Below, one piece after another: positions 1 to 7,812 of a stretch of 64,000 nucleotides of DNA. Origin of the DNA: CAVIQK01 sp964613035 (GTDB lineage Bacteria; Bacillota; Clostridia; Christensenellales; DTU072); the NCBI GenBank assembly GCA_964613035.1, contig CAZTFQ010000006.1, positions 1 to 64,000 on the forward strand, read 5' to 3'. Position numbers and translations under genes: made by a program. The notes beneath the pieces are model-generated. The model did not search any database. It saw nothing but the letters and a program-made list of their open reading frames with translations, and was not told the DNA's origin. Position 1 is the first letter of the stretch, and each line of letters starts with the position of its first letter.

Positions 1-233
1 CGACATCTTCAATCGATACCCGTACCGAAGCATTGGTACAAGACGGTATGGATAAGCTGATGAAAGGCAGAACGGTATTTGTAATTGCACATAGGCTTTC
101 AACCGTTCAAAACTCCGACGTGATTATGGTGCTCGATCACGGGCGCATAACAGAGCGGGGCAATCACGACAAACTGATATCGGAAAAAGGAACTTATTAC
201 AGACTTTATACGGGGGCGTTTGAACTCGAATAA
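1..233 (+). CDS. ABC exporter, C-terminal end of the ATPase domain (partial)
   Basis: The reading frame is open at the left edge of the window and ends with TAA at 231-233, so only the last 76 or so residues are present. They begin right after the Walker B region with TSSIDTRTE (D-loop), followed by the H-loop motif AHRLST and the usual closing segment of ABC exporters (VLDHGRITERGNHDKLI). This is the end of a fused membrane-ATPase half-transporter of the MsbA/LmrA type; the substrate cannot be told. About 170 bp separate it from the next gene, which has its own promoter. Confidence 0.9.
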   Translation, partial: TSSIDTRTEALVQDGMDKLMKGRTVFVIAHRLSTVQNSDVIMVLDHGRITERGNHDKLISEKGTYYRLYTGAFELE

Positions 234-318
234 CGATGCGACCCGGAACTAAAACGAAATTTTAACAGAAGAGGAATACGGCGAAGTTGGAAAAAACTAT
301 AAAATTTCATTTTATCGA

Positions 319-347
319 TTGCAAAATATTTACGTTTCCTATATAAT
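319..347 (+). promoter_or_regulatory. Sigma-70/SigA-type promoter of the decarboxylase operon
   Basis: TTGCAA at 319-324 and TATAAT at 342-347 are separated by 17 bp. The predicted transcript starts near 354, leaving a leader of about 50 nt. A GGAGA ribosome site at 394-398 precedes the ATG at 405. The same TTGCAA-17-TATAAT combination recurs at 10301-10329. Confidence 0.75.
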
Positions 348-404
348 GCTAGGTGAGAAAGGTCGGAAACATTTTTCACTACAAAGCCTTTCCGGAGAAA
401 CGTA

Positions 405-1814
405 ATGACTAACTTGCAAAAACTTAAAGAAAATCGTAAAAAAATCCAAATTGCAACACAAGATATCAGAAGCTTTGTCGAAAATATTATCGACGAGGCT
501 TCTTTTGTGGAAACGGACGCATTCCTCAGCTCCGACAGCTTCTTCGACGGAGTGGAAGCTCTCGGCGAAGGCGTATTGACGGGTACGGCATCTATCGGCG
601 GACGCAGCGTTGCCGTTATTGCCGAGAATTCCGCGGTCCTCGGCGGAAGTATGTCGAGAGCTCATGCCGATAAGATTCTCAAACTGATCGGAATAGCGAT
701 AGACAGAAATCTGCCCGTAATATCCGTGTCGGACTCCACGGGAGCGCGCATAGCGGAAGGCGTATCGGTACTGGAAGGCTATGCGGACGTTATTTCCGCG
801 GCGTTAGACCTCAACAGATGCGTTCCGCATATAGCTATTATAAAAGGTAACGCGGTAGGACTTAACGGAATATTCGCGGAAACGGCGGACTTCGTATTCA
901 TGAGTAAAGACGGCGTGATTTCCCTTAATCCGCCCAAGAGCGTTATTTCTCGCGAAAACGAAAACGTATCGGCTACGGAAGTCCTCGGTAGCTCCTCGTT
1001 GTCGGGAAACGGTTTGTCGGTGACCGCAACGTACGACGATTTCGAAGAATTGAGAAGAAAAGTATCGTTTTTACTCGATTACTTCACTACGGTTATTGTA
1101 GAAAACAACGATTCGCCAAACAGAACGCTTGCCGCTCTTAACAGAAATCACTCTTCAAAAGCCGTGCTGGAAACTCTGGTCGATAAAGGGACCGCGATTG
1201 AATTTTATCCCGAGTACGAAAAGGGCGTCTATACGGGACTAGCCACGATCAACGGAGTGGTCTCGGGCGTAGTCGCGACCAATTATAACGGCGAAAGCGA
1301 AAGAATCTCGAAAAAACAAGTTAAGAAATTGACCAAATTCATCAAACTTATTTCGAGTTTTGAAATTCCTCTCGTAACCATCCTCGACGCGGAAGGGTTT
1401 GACAGTCGTTTGAAATGCGAACAAAAGGGCGTAATCAACGACGTGACCGAGCTGATCAGAGCAGTCAACGACGACGATAATCATAAAATATCGGTTATAG
1501 TCGGAAAAGCTGTCGGAGCCGCATATGTCGCTTTGGCGTCCAAGGGAATGGGATTCCATACGTTCGCGCTACCCGACGCTTACGTTTCGCCGGTCACTTC
1601 GACCGTAGCGGTGGACGTATTGGAAGATTCTAAAGAATACGCGTCCGCGTCGGATCCTATTAAATTAAAAGAAAAGCTCGTAAAGAAATACGAAGAAGAT
1701 TTTGCCAATCCCTTCGTTGCGCTTAAGGAAGGTTACGTAGACGACGTTATCGAGCCGGCTCTTGTACGTCCTTACGTTGCCAACGTTCTTTTGACGATGT
1801 TCGAGGAGAAATAA
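405..1814 (+). CDS. Acyl-CoA carboxyltransferase subunit (MmdA/PccB/AccD-A superfamily)
   Basis: This 469-residue protein has the two-lobed crotonase-like fold of biotin-dependent acyl-CoA carboxyltransferases. The N-lobe shows SIGGRSVAVIAENSAV and the helix start GGSMS (about residues 65-90), then DSTGARI. The C-lobe shows GLATINGVVSGVVATN (about 272-287) and GKAVGAAYVAL (about 367). It is some 40 residues shorter than MmdA or PccB. The oxyanion-forming segment usually read as GPCAGG is replaced by GNAVGLNG in the N-lobe, so substrate and even activity are uncertain. It is first in an operon with OadG-, biotin carrier-, OadB- and OadA-like genes, which points to a membrane decarboxylase or transcarboxylase moving a carboxyl group to or from an acyl-CoA. 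The start is supported by GGAGA seven bases upstream. Confidence 0.85.
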   Translation: MTNLQKLKENRKKIQIATQDIRSFVENIIDEASFVETDAFLSSDSFFDGVEALGEGVLTGTASIGGRSVAVIAENSAVLGGSMSRAHADKILKLIGIAIDRNLPVISVSDSTGARIAEGVSVLEGYADVISAALDLNRCVPHIAIIKGNAVGLNGIFAETADFVFMSKDGVISLNPPKSVISRENENVSATEVLGSSSLSGNGLSVTATYDDFEELRRKVSFLLDYFTTVIVENNDSPNRTLAALNRNHSSKAVLETLVDKGTAIEFYPEYEKGVYTGLATINGVVSGVVATNYNGESERISKKQVKKLTKFIKLISSFEIPLVTILDAEGFDSRLKCEQKGVINDVTELIRAVNDDDNHKISVIVGKAVGAAYVALASKGMGFHTFALPDAYVSPVTSTVAVDVLEDSKEYASASDPIKLKEKLVKKYEEDFANPFVALKEGYVDDVIEPALVRPYVANVLLTMFEEK

Positions 1815-1816
1815 TC

Positions 1817-2122
1817 ATGCAATTGTTAGCTTCCGAGTTAGGAGAAAAAGCGCTCACGGGTCTATATACGTTTTTAATAGGACTGGTGATGGTCTTCGCA
1901 GTGCTTTTCATATTGATATTGATTATATCGCTGATGAAAAGCTTTTCCGGGAAAAAGAAAAAAAATAAACAGGCTACCGAGCCTGTCGAACAAGTAAACT
2001 CAACCGTCGACAACGATGCGGAACTGGTTGCCGCGATAACCGCGGCGATAACCGTATGTATGGAGTCGGAACAAGAAACCAAGGCGGATTTCGTCGTAAG
2101 AAAAATCAGAAAATTATCATAG
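1817..2122 (+). CDS. OadG-family small membrane subunit of a Na+-translocating decarboxylase
   Basis: The 101-residue protein has one transmembrane helix near the N-terminus (about residues 14-39, LYTFLIGLVMVFAVLFILIL), a KKKK stop-transfer cluster, and a short acidic then basic cytoplasmic tail. This is the architecture of the OadG/MmdD gamma subunit, which holds the carboxyltransferase to the membrane pump. It starts two bases after the carboxyltransferase stop. OadG proteins diverge strongly in sequence, so the call rests on size, topology and its position between the carboxyltransferase and the biotin carrier. Confidence 0.8.
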   Translation: MQLLASELGEKALTGLYTFLIGLVMVFAVLFILILIISLMKSFSGKKKKNKQATEPVEQVNSTVDNDAELVAAITAAITVCMESEQETKADFVVRKIRKLS

Positions 2123-2132
2123 GAGAATAAAC

Positions 2133-2501
2133 ATGCGTAAATTCAGAGTTTCAGTCAACGGTAACACTTATGAGGTAGACGTCGAAGAAATAAACGGTGG
2201 CAGCTTTGAGTCCACCGTCGCGGCAGCGCCTATAGCTAGCGTCGCTCCGTCCGCACCCAAGCAGGAAGTCAAACCTGTCGCACCCCAGGGCGGAGTAGAA
2301 ATCAAATCTCCGATGCCCGGCGTAGTCAACAGAATAGTCGCGGCGAGCGGTAGCAGTGTAAAAACCGGAGATCCCGTCATTGTTCTAGAAGCGATGAAGA
2401 TGGAAAACGATATAGCGGCTCCCGCCGACGGAACCGTTACCGTACTGGTCAAACAAGGCGACAGCATCGAGACCGGAGCTGTAATAGCGGTGATTAAATA
2501 A
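2133..2501 (+). CDS. Biotin carboxyl carrier protein of the decarboxylase complex
   Basis: The 122-residue protein has a short N-terminal beta segment (MRKFRVSVNGNTYEVDVEE), a linker rich in Ala, Pro and Val (about 25-50), and a C-terminal biotinyl domain. Its EAMKMEN motif (about residue 87) carries the biotin-accepting lysine, and the PMPG turn lies near residue 60. It shuttles carboxybiotin between the soluble carboxyltransferases and the membrane subunit. GGAG lies before the ATG, and its TAA shares one base with the ATG of the next gene, implying translational coupling to the OadB pump subunit. Confidence 0.93.
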   Translation: MRKFRVSVNGNTYEVDVEEINGGSFESTVAAAPIASVAPSAPKQEVKPVAPQGGVEIKSPMPGVVNRIVAASGSSVKTGDPVIVLEAMKMENDIAAPADGTVTVLVKQGDSIETGAVIAVIK

Positions 2502-3727
2502 TGAACGCATTAGCAATAGATCTCGGCGAATCGCTGAGAAAACTTTGGGAGAGCACGGGATTCGTCGCGTATTCCGAAAATCTTGCCAGCGAGTATCCCG
2601 GATACAGTCTGGGCATATGGGGAATGTTCATAATGATGGGCATCGCCTGTATCTTAGTGTATTTGGCGGTTGTCAAGAAATTCGAACCCAATCTATTACT
2701 CTCGATAGCTTTCGGAATGTTTATCATAAATATTCCCGGAGCGTATCAGCAACTGATGAACAAGCCGACAGGCGACGCCATAGGCGGATTGTTCTATTAT
2801 CTGTACCAGGGTGTAAATCTGGTCATATATCCTCCGCTCATTTTCTTAGGCATAGGTGTAATGACGGACTTCGGTCCTTTGATAGCCAATCCTAAGAGCT
2901 TACTTCTGGGTGCGGCGGCACAGCTGGGTATATTCATTACATTCTTCGGAGCGTTGTTCCTCGGATTCAACGAAGCCGCCAGCGCGAGTATCGCTATAAT
3001 AGGCGGAGCAGACGGTCCGACCGCTATTTATCTTACGCAAAAGTTGGCATCCCTTGCGGAATACAACGGAGAAAGCGCCGATTTGCTACCGGCAATAGCG
3101 GTAGCCGCATATTCTTATATGGCGCTGGTGCCTGTTATTCAGCCGCCCATAATGAAGCTCCTTACCACTAAGAAAGAGCGACTAATCAGAATGGAGCAAT
3201 TACGTCCCGTCTCCAAGAGAGAAAAGATCATGTTCCCGATTATCGTTACCGGCGTGGTCGGAATCATTCTGCCGTCTTCTCTTCCTTTACTCGGAATGTT
3301 GATGCTCGGAAATCTTATTAAAGAGTCCGGTGTGGTACCGAGACTGGCGGACACCGCTCAAAACGCAATGATCAACATCATAACGATATTATTGGGAATA
3401 GTCGTAGGCGCCAAGGCGTACGCGCCGGTATTCTTGCAATCGTCGACGTTATTGATTATTCTGTTGGGTGTAATCGCGTTCTCCTTCGGTACGGCGGGAG
3501 GAGTGCTCCTCGGCAAGGTTATGTGTAAACTTACCAAAGGAAAAATCAATCCGCTCATCGGTGCGGCGGGTGTATCGGCTGTTCCTATGGCGGCAAGAGT
3601 GGCTCAAGACGTCGGACGTAAAGAGGACCCCAACAATTATCTTTTGATGCATGCGATGGGACCTAACGTCGCGGGCGTAATAGGAAGTGCCGTAGCTGCC
3701 GGCGTATTACTGGCAATGTTTGGCTAA
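2501..3727 (+). CDS. oadB: Na+-translocating decarboxylase beta subunit
   Basis: This 408-residue polytopic membrane protein matches the OadB/MmdB/GcdB family. Recognisable parts are GIGVMTDFGPLIANPKSLLLGAAAQ (about 125-150), the conserved IIGGADGPTAIYL loop (about 166-178), the PPIMKLLTTKKERLIRM segment and the C-terminal PMAARVAQ...NYLLMHAMGPNVAGVIGS region. The family decarboxylates carboxybiotin and exports Na+. An N-terminal extension of about 45 residues precedes the first helix. It overlaps the biotin carrier stop by one base. With OadG and the carrier it forms the membrane part of the pump. Confidence 0.93.
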   Translation: MNALAIDLGESLRKLWESTGFVAYSENLASEYPGYSLGIWGMFIMMGIACILVYLAVVKKFEPNLLLSIAFGMFIINIPGAYQQLMNKPTGDAIGGLFYYLYQGVNLVIYPPLIFLGIGVMTDFGPLIANPKSLLLGAAAQLGIFITFFGALFLGFNEAASASIAIIGGADGPTAIYLTQKLASLAEYNGESADLLPAIAVAAYSYMALVPVIQPPIMKLLTTKKERLIRMEQLRPVSKREKIMFPIIVTGVVGIILPSSLPLLGMLMLGNLIKESGVVPRLADTAQNAMINIITILLGIVVGAKAYAPVFLQSSTLLIILLGVIAFSFGTAGGVLLGKVMCKLTKGKINPLIGAAGVSAVPMAARVAQDVGRKEDPNNYLLMHAMGPNVAGVIGSAVAAGVLLAMFG

Positions 3728-3739
3728 ACGGAGGCAATA

Positions 3740-5155
3740 ATGGAAAAAGAACGAAAAGTTTTAATAACCGAAACAATTTTAAGAGACGCGCATCAATCTC
3801 AGGCGGCAACGAGAATGAAGCTCGAAGAGATGCTGCCTGCGTGCGAACTGCTGGATAAAATAGGATATCATTCCGTAGAGTGCTGGGGCGGAGCCACTTT
3901 CGACTCGTGTCTCAGATTCCTTAACGAAGATCCGTGGGTTAGACTCAGAAAACTGAAAGAAGCGATGCCCAACACTAAATTGCAAATGCTGCTTAGAGGA
4001 CAGAATCTCTTAGGGTATAAGCATTATGCCGACGACGTAGTGGATGCTTTCGTAAAAAAGACTCTTGAAAACGGAATTTCTATCATAAGAATGTTCGACG
4101 CGCTCAATGACGTAAGAAACCTCGAGCAGTCCATCAAGTCCGTTAAAAAGTACGGCGGCGAGGCTGAGATCGCGTTGTCTTATACGACTTCTCCCGTACA
4201 CAACACGGAGTACTTCGTCAATCTTGCCAAACAACTTACAAAGATGGGCGCGGATTATATTTGCGTAAAGGATATGGCGGGACTTTTGAAGCCTTACGAC
4301 GCATACGAGTTAATCAAAGCGTTGAAATCCGAAATCGATATCCCGATACATCTTCATACCCACAACACTGCAGGTATAGCGGATATGACTCAGTTAAAAG
4401 CGATAGAAGCGGGCGTCGATATAGTCGACTGTGCGTTGTCTCCGCTCGGAAACGGAACGTCTCAACCCGCAACGGAATCTTTAGTTGCGGCGTTACAAGG
4501 GACCGAGTACGATACGGGACTCAATCTGGAATCGTTGAACTGTGCCGCTGATATTTTCAGAGGTGTAGAAAAGAGACTGAAAAAAGACGGATTTTTATCC
4601 GAAAAGGTCAAAGCCGTCAACGTCAACGGACTTATTTATCAGGTCCCCGGCGGAATGCTTTCCAACCTTATCAATCAATTGAAACAGCAAGGTGCGGAAG
4701 ACAGATATCAAGAAGTTCTGGAAGAAGTACCCAGAGTAAGAAAAGACTTCGGATATCCTCCGCTCGTGACGCCTACGTCACAGATAGTCGGTACTCAGGC
4801 GGTGCTCAACGTAATCGGCGGCGAGAGATATAAACTGGTTTCTAAAGAGAGCAAAGGCTTGCTTCGAGGCGAATACGGAAAACTCCCCGGAGAACCCGAT
4901 CCCGACGTTGTCAAGAAGTGTATCGGCGACGAGCCTATCGTCACCTGTCGTCCCGCGGACCTGATTGCTCCCGAATACGAGTCCATTAAAAAGGATTTCC
5001 TTGAGAAAATGGGCGAATATTATACGCAGGAAGAGGATATTCTGTCTTATGCGATGTTCCCTCAAGTCGCGCCCAATTTCTTCAAATGGAGAGCGTCAAA
5101 AGACGGACTCGACACCGATTTAATGGATAAAACCAACAAAATACATCCCGTATAA
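3740..5155 (+). CDS. oadA: Oxaloacetate decarboxylase alpha / pyruvate carboxylase subunit B-type carboxyltransferase
   Basis: The 471-residue protein is a TIM-barrel carboxyltransferase of the OadA/PycB/5S transcarboxylase family. It shows the opening ETILRDAHQS, ECWGGATFD, the lysine of CVKDMAGLLKP (about residue 175) that is carbamylated in homologs, and the metal-binding HLHTHNT motif (about 200-206). The biotinyl domain that ends many OadA proteins is missing; the separate carrier gene replaces it. It is the second carboxyltransferase in the operon and acts on oxaloacetate/pyruvate, whereas the first gene belongs to the acyl-CoA type. The pair could make a transcarboxylase or two alternative Na+-pumping decarboxylases. 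GGAGG lies before the ATG. Confidence 0.92.
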   Translation: MEKERKVLITETILRDAHQSQAATRMKLEEMLPACELLDKIGYHSVECWGGATFDSCLRFLNEDPWVRLRKLKEAMPNTKLQMLLRGQNLLGYKHYADDVVDAFVKKTLENGISIIRMFDALNDVRNLEQSIKSVKKYGGEAEIALSYTTSPVHNTEYFVNLAKQLTKMGADYICVKDMAGLLKPYDAYELIKALKSEIDIPIHLHTHNTAGIADMTQLKAIEAGVDIVDCALSPLGNGTSQPATESLVAALQGTEYDTGLNLESLNCAADIFRGVEKRLKKDGFLSEKVKAVNVNGLIYQVPGGMLSNLINQLKQQGAEDRYQEVLEEVPRVRKDFGYPPLVTPTSQIVGTQAVLNVIGGERYKLVSKESKGLLRGEYGKLPGEPDPDVVKKCIGDEPIVTCRPADLIAPEYESIKKDFLEKMGEYYTQEEDILSYAMFPQVAPNFFKWRASKDGLDTDLMDKTNKIHPV

Positions 5156-5163
5156 TAAAAAGA

Positions 5164-5919
5164 ATGCGCATTTTATTGGTAAATGACGACGGATATTCCG
5201 CTCCCGGAATAACCGTTTTGGCACAGGTTGCCGCGAAAAGAGGTCATAACGTTACACTCCTGGCTCCCGACGGAGACAGGAGTTGTTCTGCACATTCGGC
5301 AACCTTTTTCAAGCCTCTGAAATGCGAAAAAATTCAAGCACGAGGATACGAATGTTTTTCTTTAAGCGGTACGCCGGTAGACTGCGTGATGCTGGGAATA
5401 CTGGATTTGACTAAAGAAAAGCCCTTCGATCTCGTGATATCCGGCATTAATACCGTATCCAATCTGGGTACGGATATTATTTTTTCCGGCACGGTACAGC
5501 AAGCCGTGGAAGCGGGTATGCTGGGAGTCAGAGCCGTTGCGCTATCGGGATTGTTTTTGAACTACGACGAGTATATTCCCGCGGCGGAGTGGTTTTTCGA
5601 TAAACTGGATTATTTTTATAATCTGGCAGAATACGCGCCGATTAACGTTAATTTCCCGCCGAATTGGACGATTAAAAACGAACTGAAGATTTGTCCTTTG
5701 GGAATTCAGGCGTATAACAATTATCATCTTATAAGCGCTTCCGGCGGCGAAGTTACGGAGTACTCTTTAGTAGGGAATATTATCGATTGTCCGCAGCCTT
5801 ATGATAAAACAGACGTCGAGCTGTATAACGCAGGATACGTTACCGTAACGCCCGTACCGATTCTCATGAACGACTTCGGTCTAATCGAAAAGTTACGAGA
5901 GGTTGAAAAGTGCGAGTAG
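5164..5919 (+). CDS. surE: 5'/3'-nucleotidase SurE
   Basis: The 251-residue protein begins MRILLVNDDGYSAPGI, whose paired aspartates bind the metal ion in SurE phosphatases. It continues with APDGDRSCSAHSAT and the ISGIN motif (SGINTVSNLGTDIIFSGTVQQAVEA). SurE dephosphorylates nucleoside 5'- and 3'-monophosphates and short polyphosphates. The gene follows oadA after 8 bp and overlaps the next gene, so it is co-transcribed. The length is normal for the family and all visible metal ligands are present. Confidence 0.95.
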   Translation: MRILLVNDDGYSAPGITVLAQVAAKRGHNVTLLAPDGDRSCSAHSATFFKPLKCEKIQARGYECFSLSGTPVDCVMLGILDLTKEKPFDLVISGINTVSNLGTDIIFSGTVQQAVEAGMLGVRAVALSGLFLNYDEYIPAAEWFFDKLDYFYNLAEYAPINVNFPPNWTIKNELKICPLGIQAYNNYHLISASGGEVTEYSLVGNIIDCPQPYDKTDVELYNAGYVTVTPVPILMNDFGLIEKLREVEKCE

Positions 5920-7163
5920 GGATAATAGGCGGCGGTGCGTCGGGCATGATGGCTGCATATGCCTGCGCCGAGAACGGTAACGAAGTAGTCGTATTCGAAA
6001 AAAATTCAAAATTAGGAAAGAAGCTTTTTATAACGGGAAAAGGCAGGTGCAACGTAACCAACGATACTACTCCCGACGAAGTGATAAAAAATACCGTATC
6101 TAATCCTAAATTTTTATATACTGCGGTCAATACGTTTTCCCCCGAAAACGTTAAAAGTTTTTTTAAAAAAGAAGGCGTTGCGCTTAAGACGGAGCGCGGT
6201 AATCGAGTCTTTCCCGAAAGCGACAAGTCGTCTACAATAATATCGGCATTGGAAAGAGCCTTAAAAAAGGTCGGCGTCGCCGTTAAATTAAATTCCGAAG
6301 TCGTACGGTTAAATGTTAAAAAAGAAGGGTTTTTAATCGAAACCCGCTCCGAATCGCAACTTTTCGATGCGGTAATAGTGGCAACGGGAGGCTTCTCTTA
6401 CAAAGCGACCGGCTCTACGGGAGACGGATATAAATTCGCTCGAGAAACGGGACATTCCGTAGTCGATTTAAAAGCCGCCCTCGTCCCGATAATCGTCAAT
6501 CGAGTGTGCGGTAAACCTTTTTCAAAATATCCGTCTTTAGAAGGATTGTCGTTAAAGAACGTCGTTTTGTCCGCCAAAGTCGGTAAAAAGGTCGTATTCG
6601 AAGAAATCGGCGAAATGCTTTTTACGGATAAGGGGATATCGGGTCCGTTGGTTTTGTCCGCATCCAGCGTCATCAATCGAAAAATCGATCAATGCGAGCT
6701 GACGCTGGACTTAAAACCCGCTTTATCCGAAGAAGTTTTAGATGCCAGAATAAGACGCGATTTCGAAAAAAACATAAATAAAAGGTTCAAAAACGCACTC
6801 GACGAATTATTACCGAAGAAGCTGATACCTTTTATAATCAAACTTTCCGATATTCCTGAAGACCGAGTCGTGAGAGACATAACGAAAGAAGAACGAAGAA
6901 GGTTGGTTTCGCTATTGAAAAATCTCGTTTTCAACCAAATCGAAACCGATGATATCGATTACGGCATAATAACCGCAGGGGGCGTATCGACGAAAGAAGT
7001 CAATCCGAAAAATATGGAAAGCAAACTGATAAAAGGGCTCTATTTCGTCGGCGAGGTGCTGGATCTGGACGCTTTCACGGGCGGATTTAATTTACAAATA
7101 GCCTTTTCTACGGGATATCTTGCCGGTAATTCTATAAAGGAGACATCTGAAAATGATTTTTAA
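5910..7163 (+). CDS. BaiN/HI0933-family NAD(P)/FAD-dependent oxidoreductase
   Basis: The 417-residue flavoprotein starts at GTG with MRVGIIGGGASGMMAAYA (Rossmann GxGxxG), then the family signature GKKLFITGKGRCNVTN. It has a central inserted beta-domain and a C-terminal FAD-contact motif, GLYFVGEVLDLDAFTGGFNLQIAFSTG. The family is widespread; the cofactor is clear but the substrate in most members is unknown. Ten bases overlap the surE 3' end and eleven overlap cmk, so translation is tightly coupled. It often sits next to cmk and ispH in Clostridia, which suggests a housekeeping role, but no specific function can be read from the sequence. Confidence 0.9.
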   Translation: MRVGIIGGGASGMMAAYACAENGNEVVVFEKNSKLGKKLFITGKGRCNVTNDTTPDEVIKNTVSNPKFLYTAVNTFSPENVKSFFKKEGVALKTERGNRVFPESDKSSTIISALERALKKVGVAVKLNSEVVRLNVKKEGFLIETRSESQLFDAVIVATGGFSYKATGSTGDGYKFARETGHSVVDLKAALVPIIVNRVCGKPFSKYPSLEGLSLKNVVLSAKVGKKVVFEEIGEMLFTDKGISGPLVLSASSVINRKIDQCELTLDLKPALSEEVLDARIRRDFEKNINKRFKNALDELLPKKLIPFIIKLSDIPEDRVVRDITKEERRRLVSLLKNLVFNQIETDDIDYGIITAGGVSTKEVNPKNMESKLIKGLYFVGEVLDLDAFTGGFNLQIAFSTGYLAGNSIKETSENDF

Positions 7164-7812
7164 CATTGCGATCGACGGACCTAGCGGAGCGGGAAAAAGT
7201 ACTATCGCGAAGTATTTAGCCGAAAAATTAAATATTTCTTATCTCGATACGGGGGCTATGTACAGAGCTCTGGCTTGTTACGTGCTGGAAAAAGGAATTA
7301 CGCCCGACGACGTCGAAAAAATCGAGTCGTTATTACCCGATATCGATATGGAAGTATATAACGAAAACGGCATACAACAAGTCGTAGTCTGCGGTAAAAA
7401 TTATACTCCTTATATAAGAAAACACGAGATTTCCATGGCTGCGTCGACCGTATCTAAAATACCGTCGGTAAGAAAAAAACTGGTTGCTTTACAACAATCG
7501 ATAGCGAAGAAAACCAGTTGCGTATTGGACGGAAGGGATATATGTTCGGTTGTTTTGCCCGACGCCAAATACAAGTTTTTCGTTACTGCAAAAGCCGAAA
7601 TTCGCGCCAAACGCAGATACGACGAACTGTTACAAAAAGGGCAAAAAGTCGAATATAAGGATGTTTTGAACGACGTTATAGCGAGAGACAAACAAGATAC
7701 GGAAAGAGAAACCACGCCGCTGAAACAGACGGAAGACGCGGTTCTCGTCGACACGTCCGATATGAATATCGATGAGGTTATAGAGTACATCGAGAGGCAT
7801 ATATGCGAATAG
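7153..7812 (+). CDS. cmk: Cytidylate kinase
   Basis: The 219-residue P-loop kinase has IAIDGPSGAGKST (residues 5-17), the CMP-kinase motif YLDTGAMYRA (about 31-40) and the later VLDGRDICSVVLPDA segment, with the lid region around RAKRRYDEL. It phosphorylates CMP and dCMP with ATP. AAAGGAGAC precedes the ATG inside the end of the flavoprotein gene. The downstream ispH-S1 gene overlaps by ten bases; cmk followed by ispH and an S1-domain protein is a recurrent Clostridial arrangement. Confidence 0.96.
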   Translation: MIFNIAIDGPSGAGKSTIAKYLAEKLNISYLDTGAMYRALACYVLEKGITPDDVEKIESLLPDIDMEVYNENGIQQVVVCGKNYTPYIRKHEISMAASTVSKIPSVRKKLVALQQSIAKKTSCVLDGRDICSVVLPDAKYKFFVTAKAEIRAKRRYDELLQKGQKVEYKDVLNDVIARDKQDTERETTPLKQTEDAVLVDTSDMNIDEVIEYIERHICE

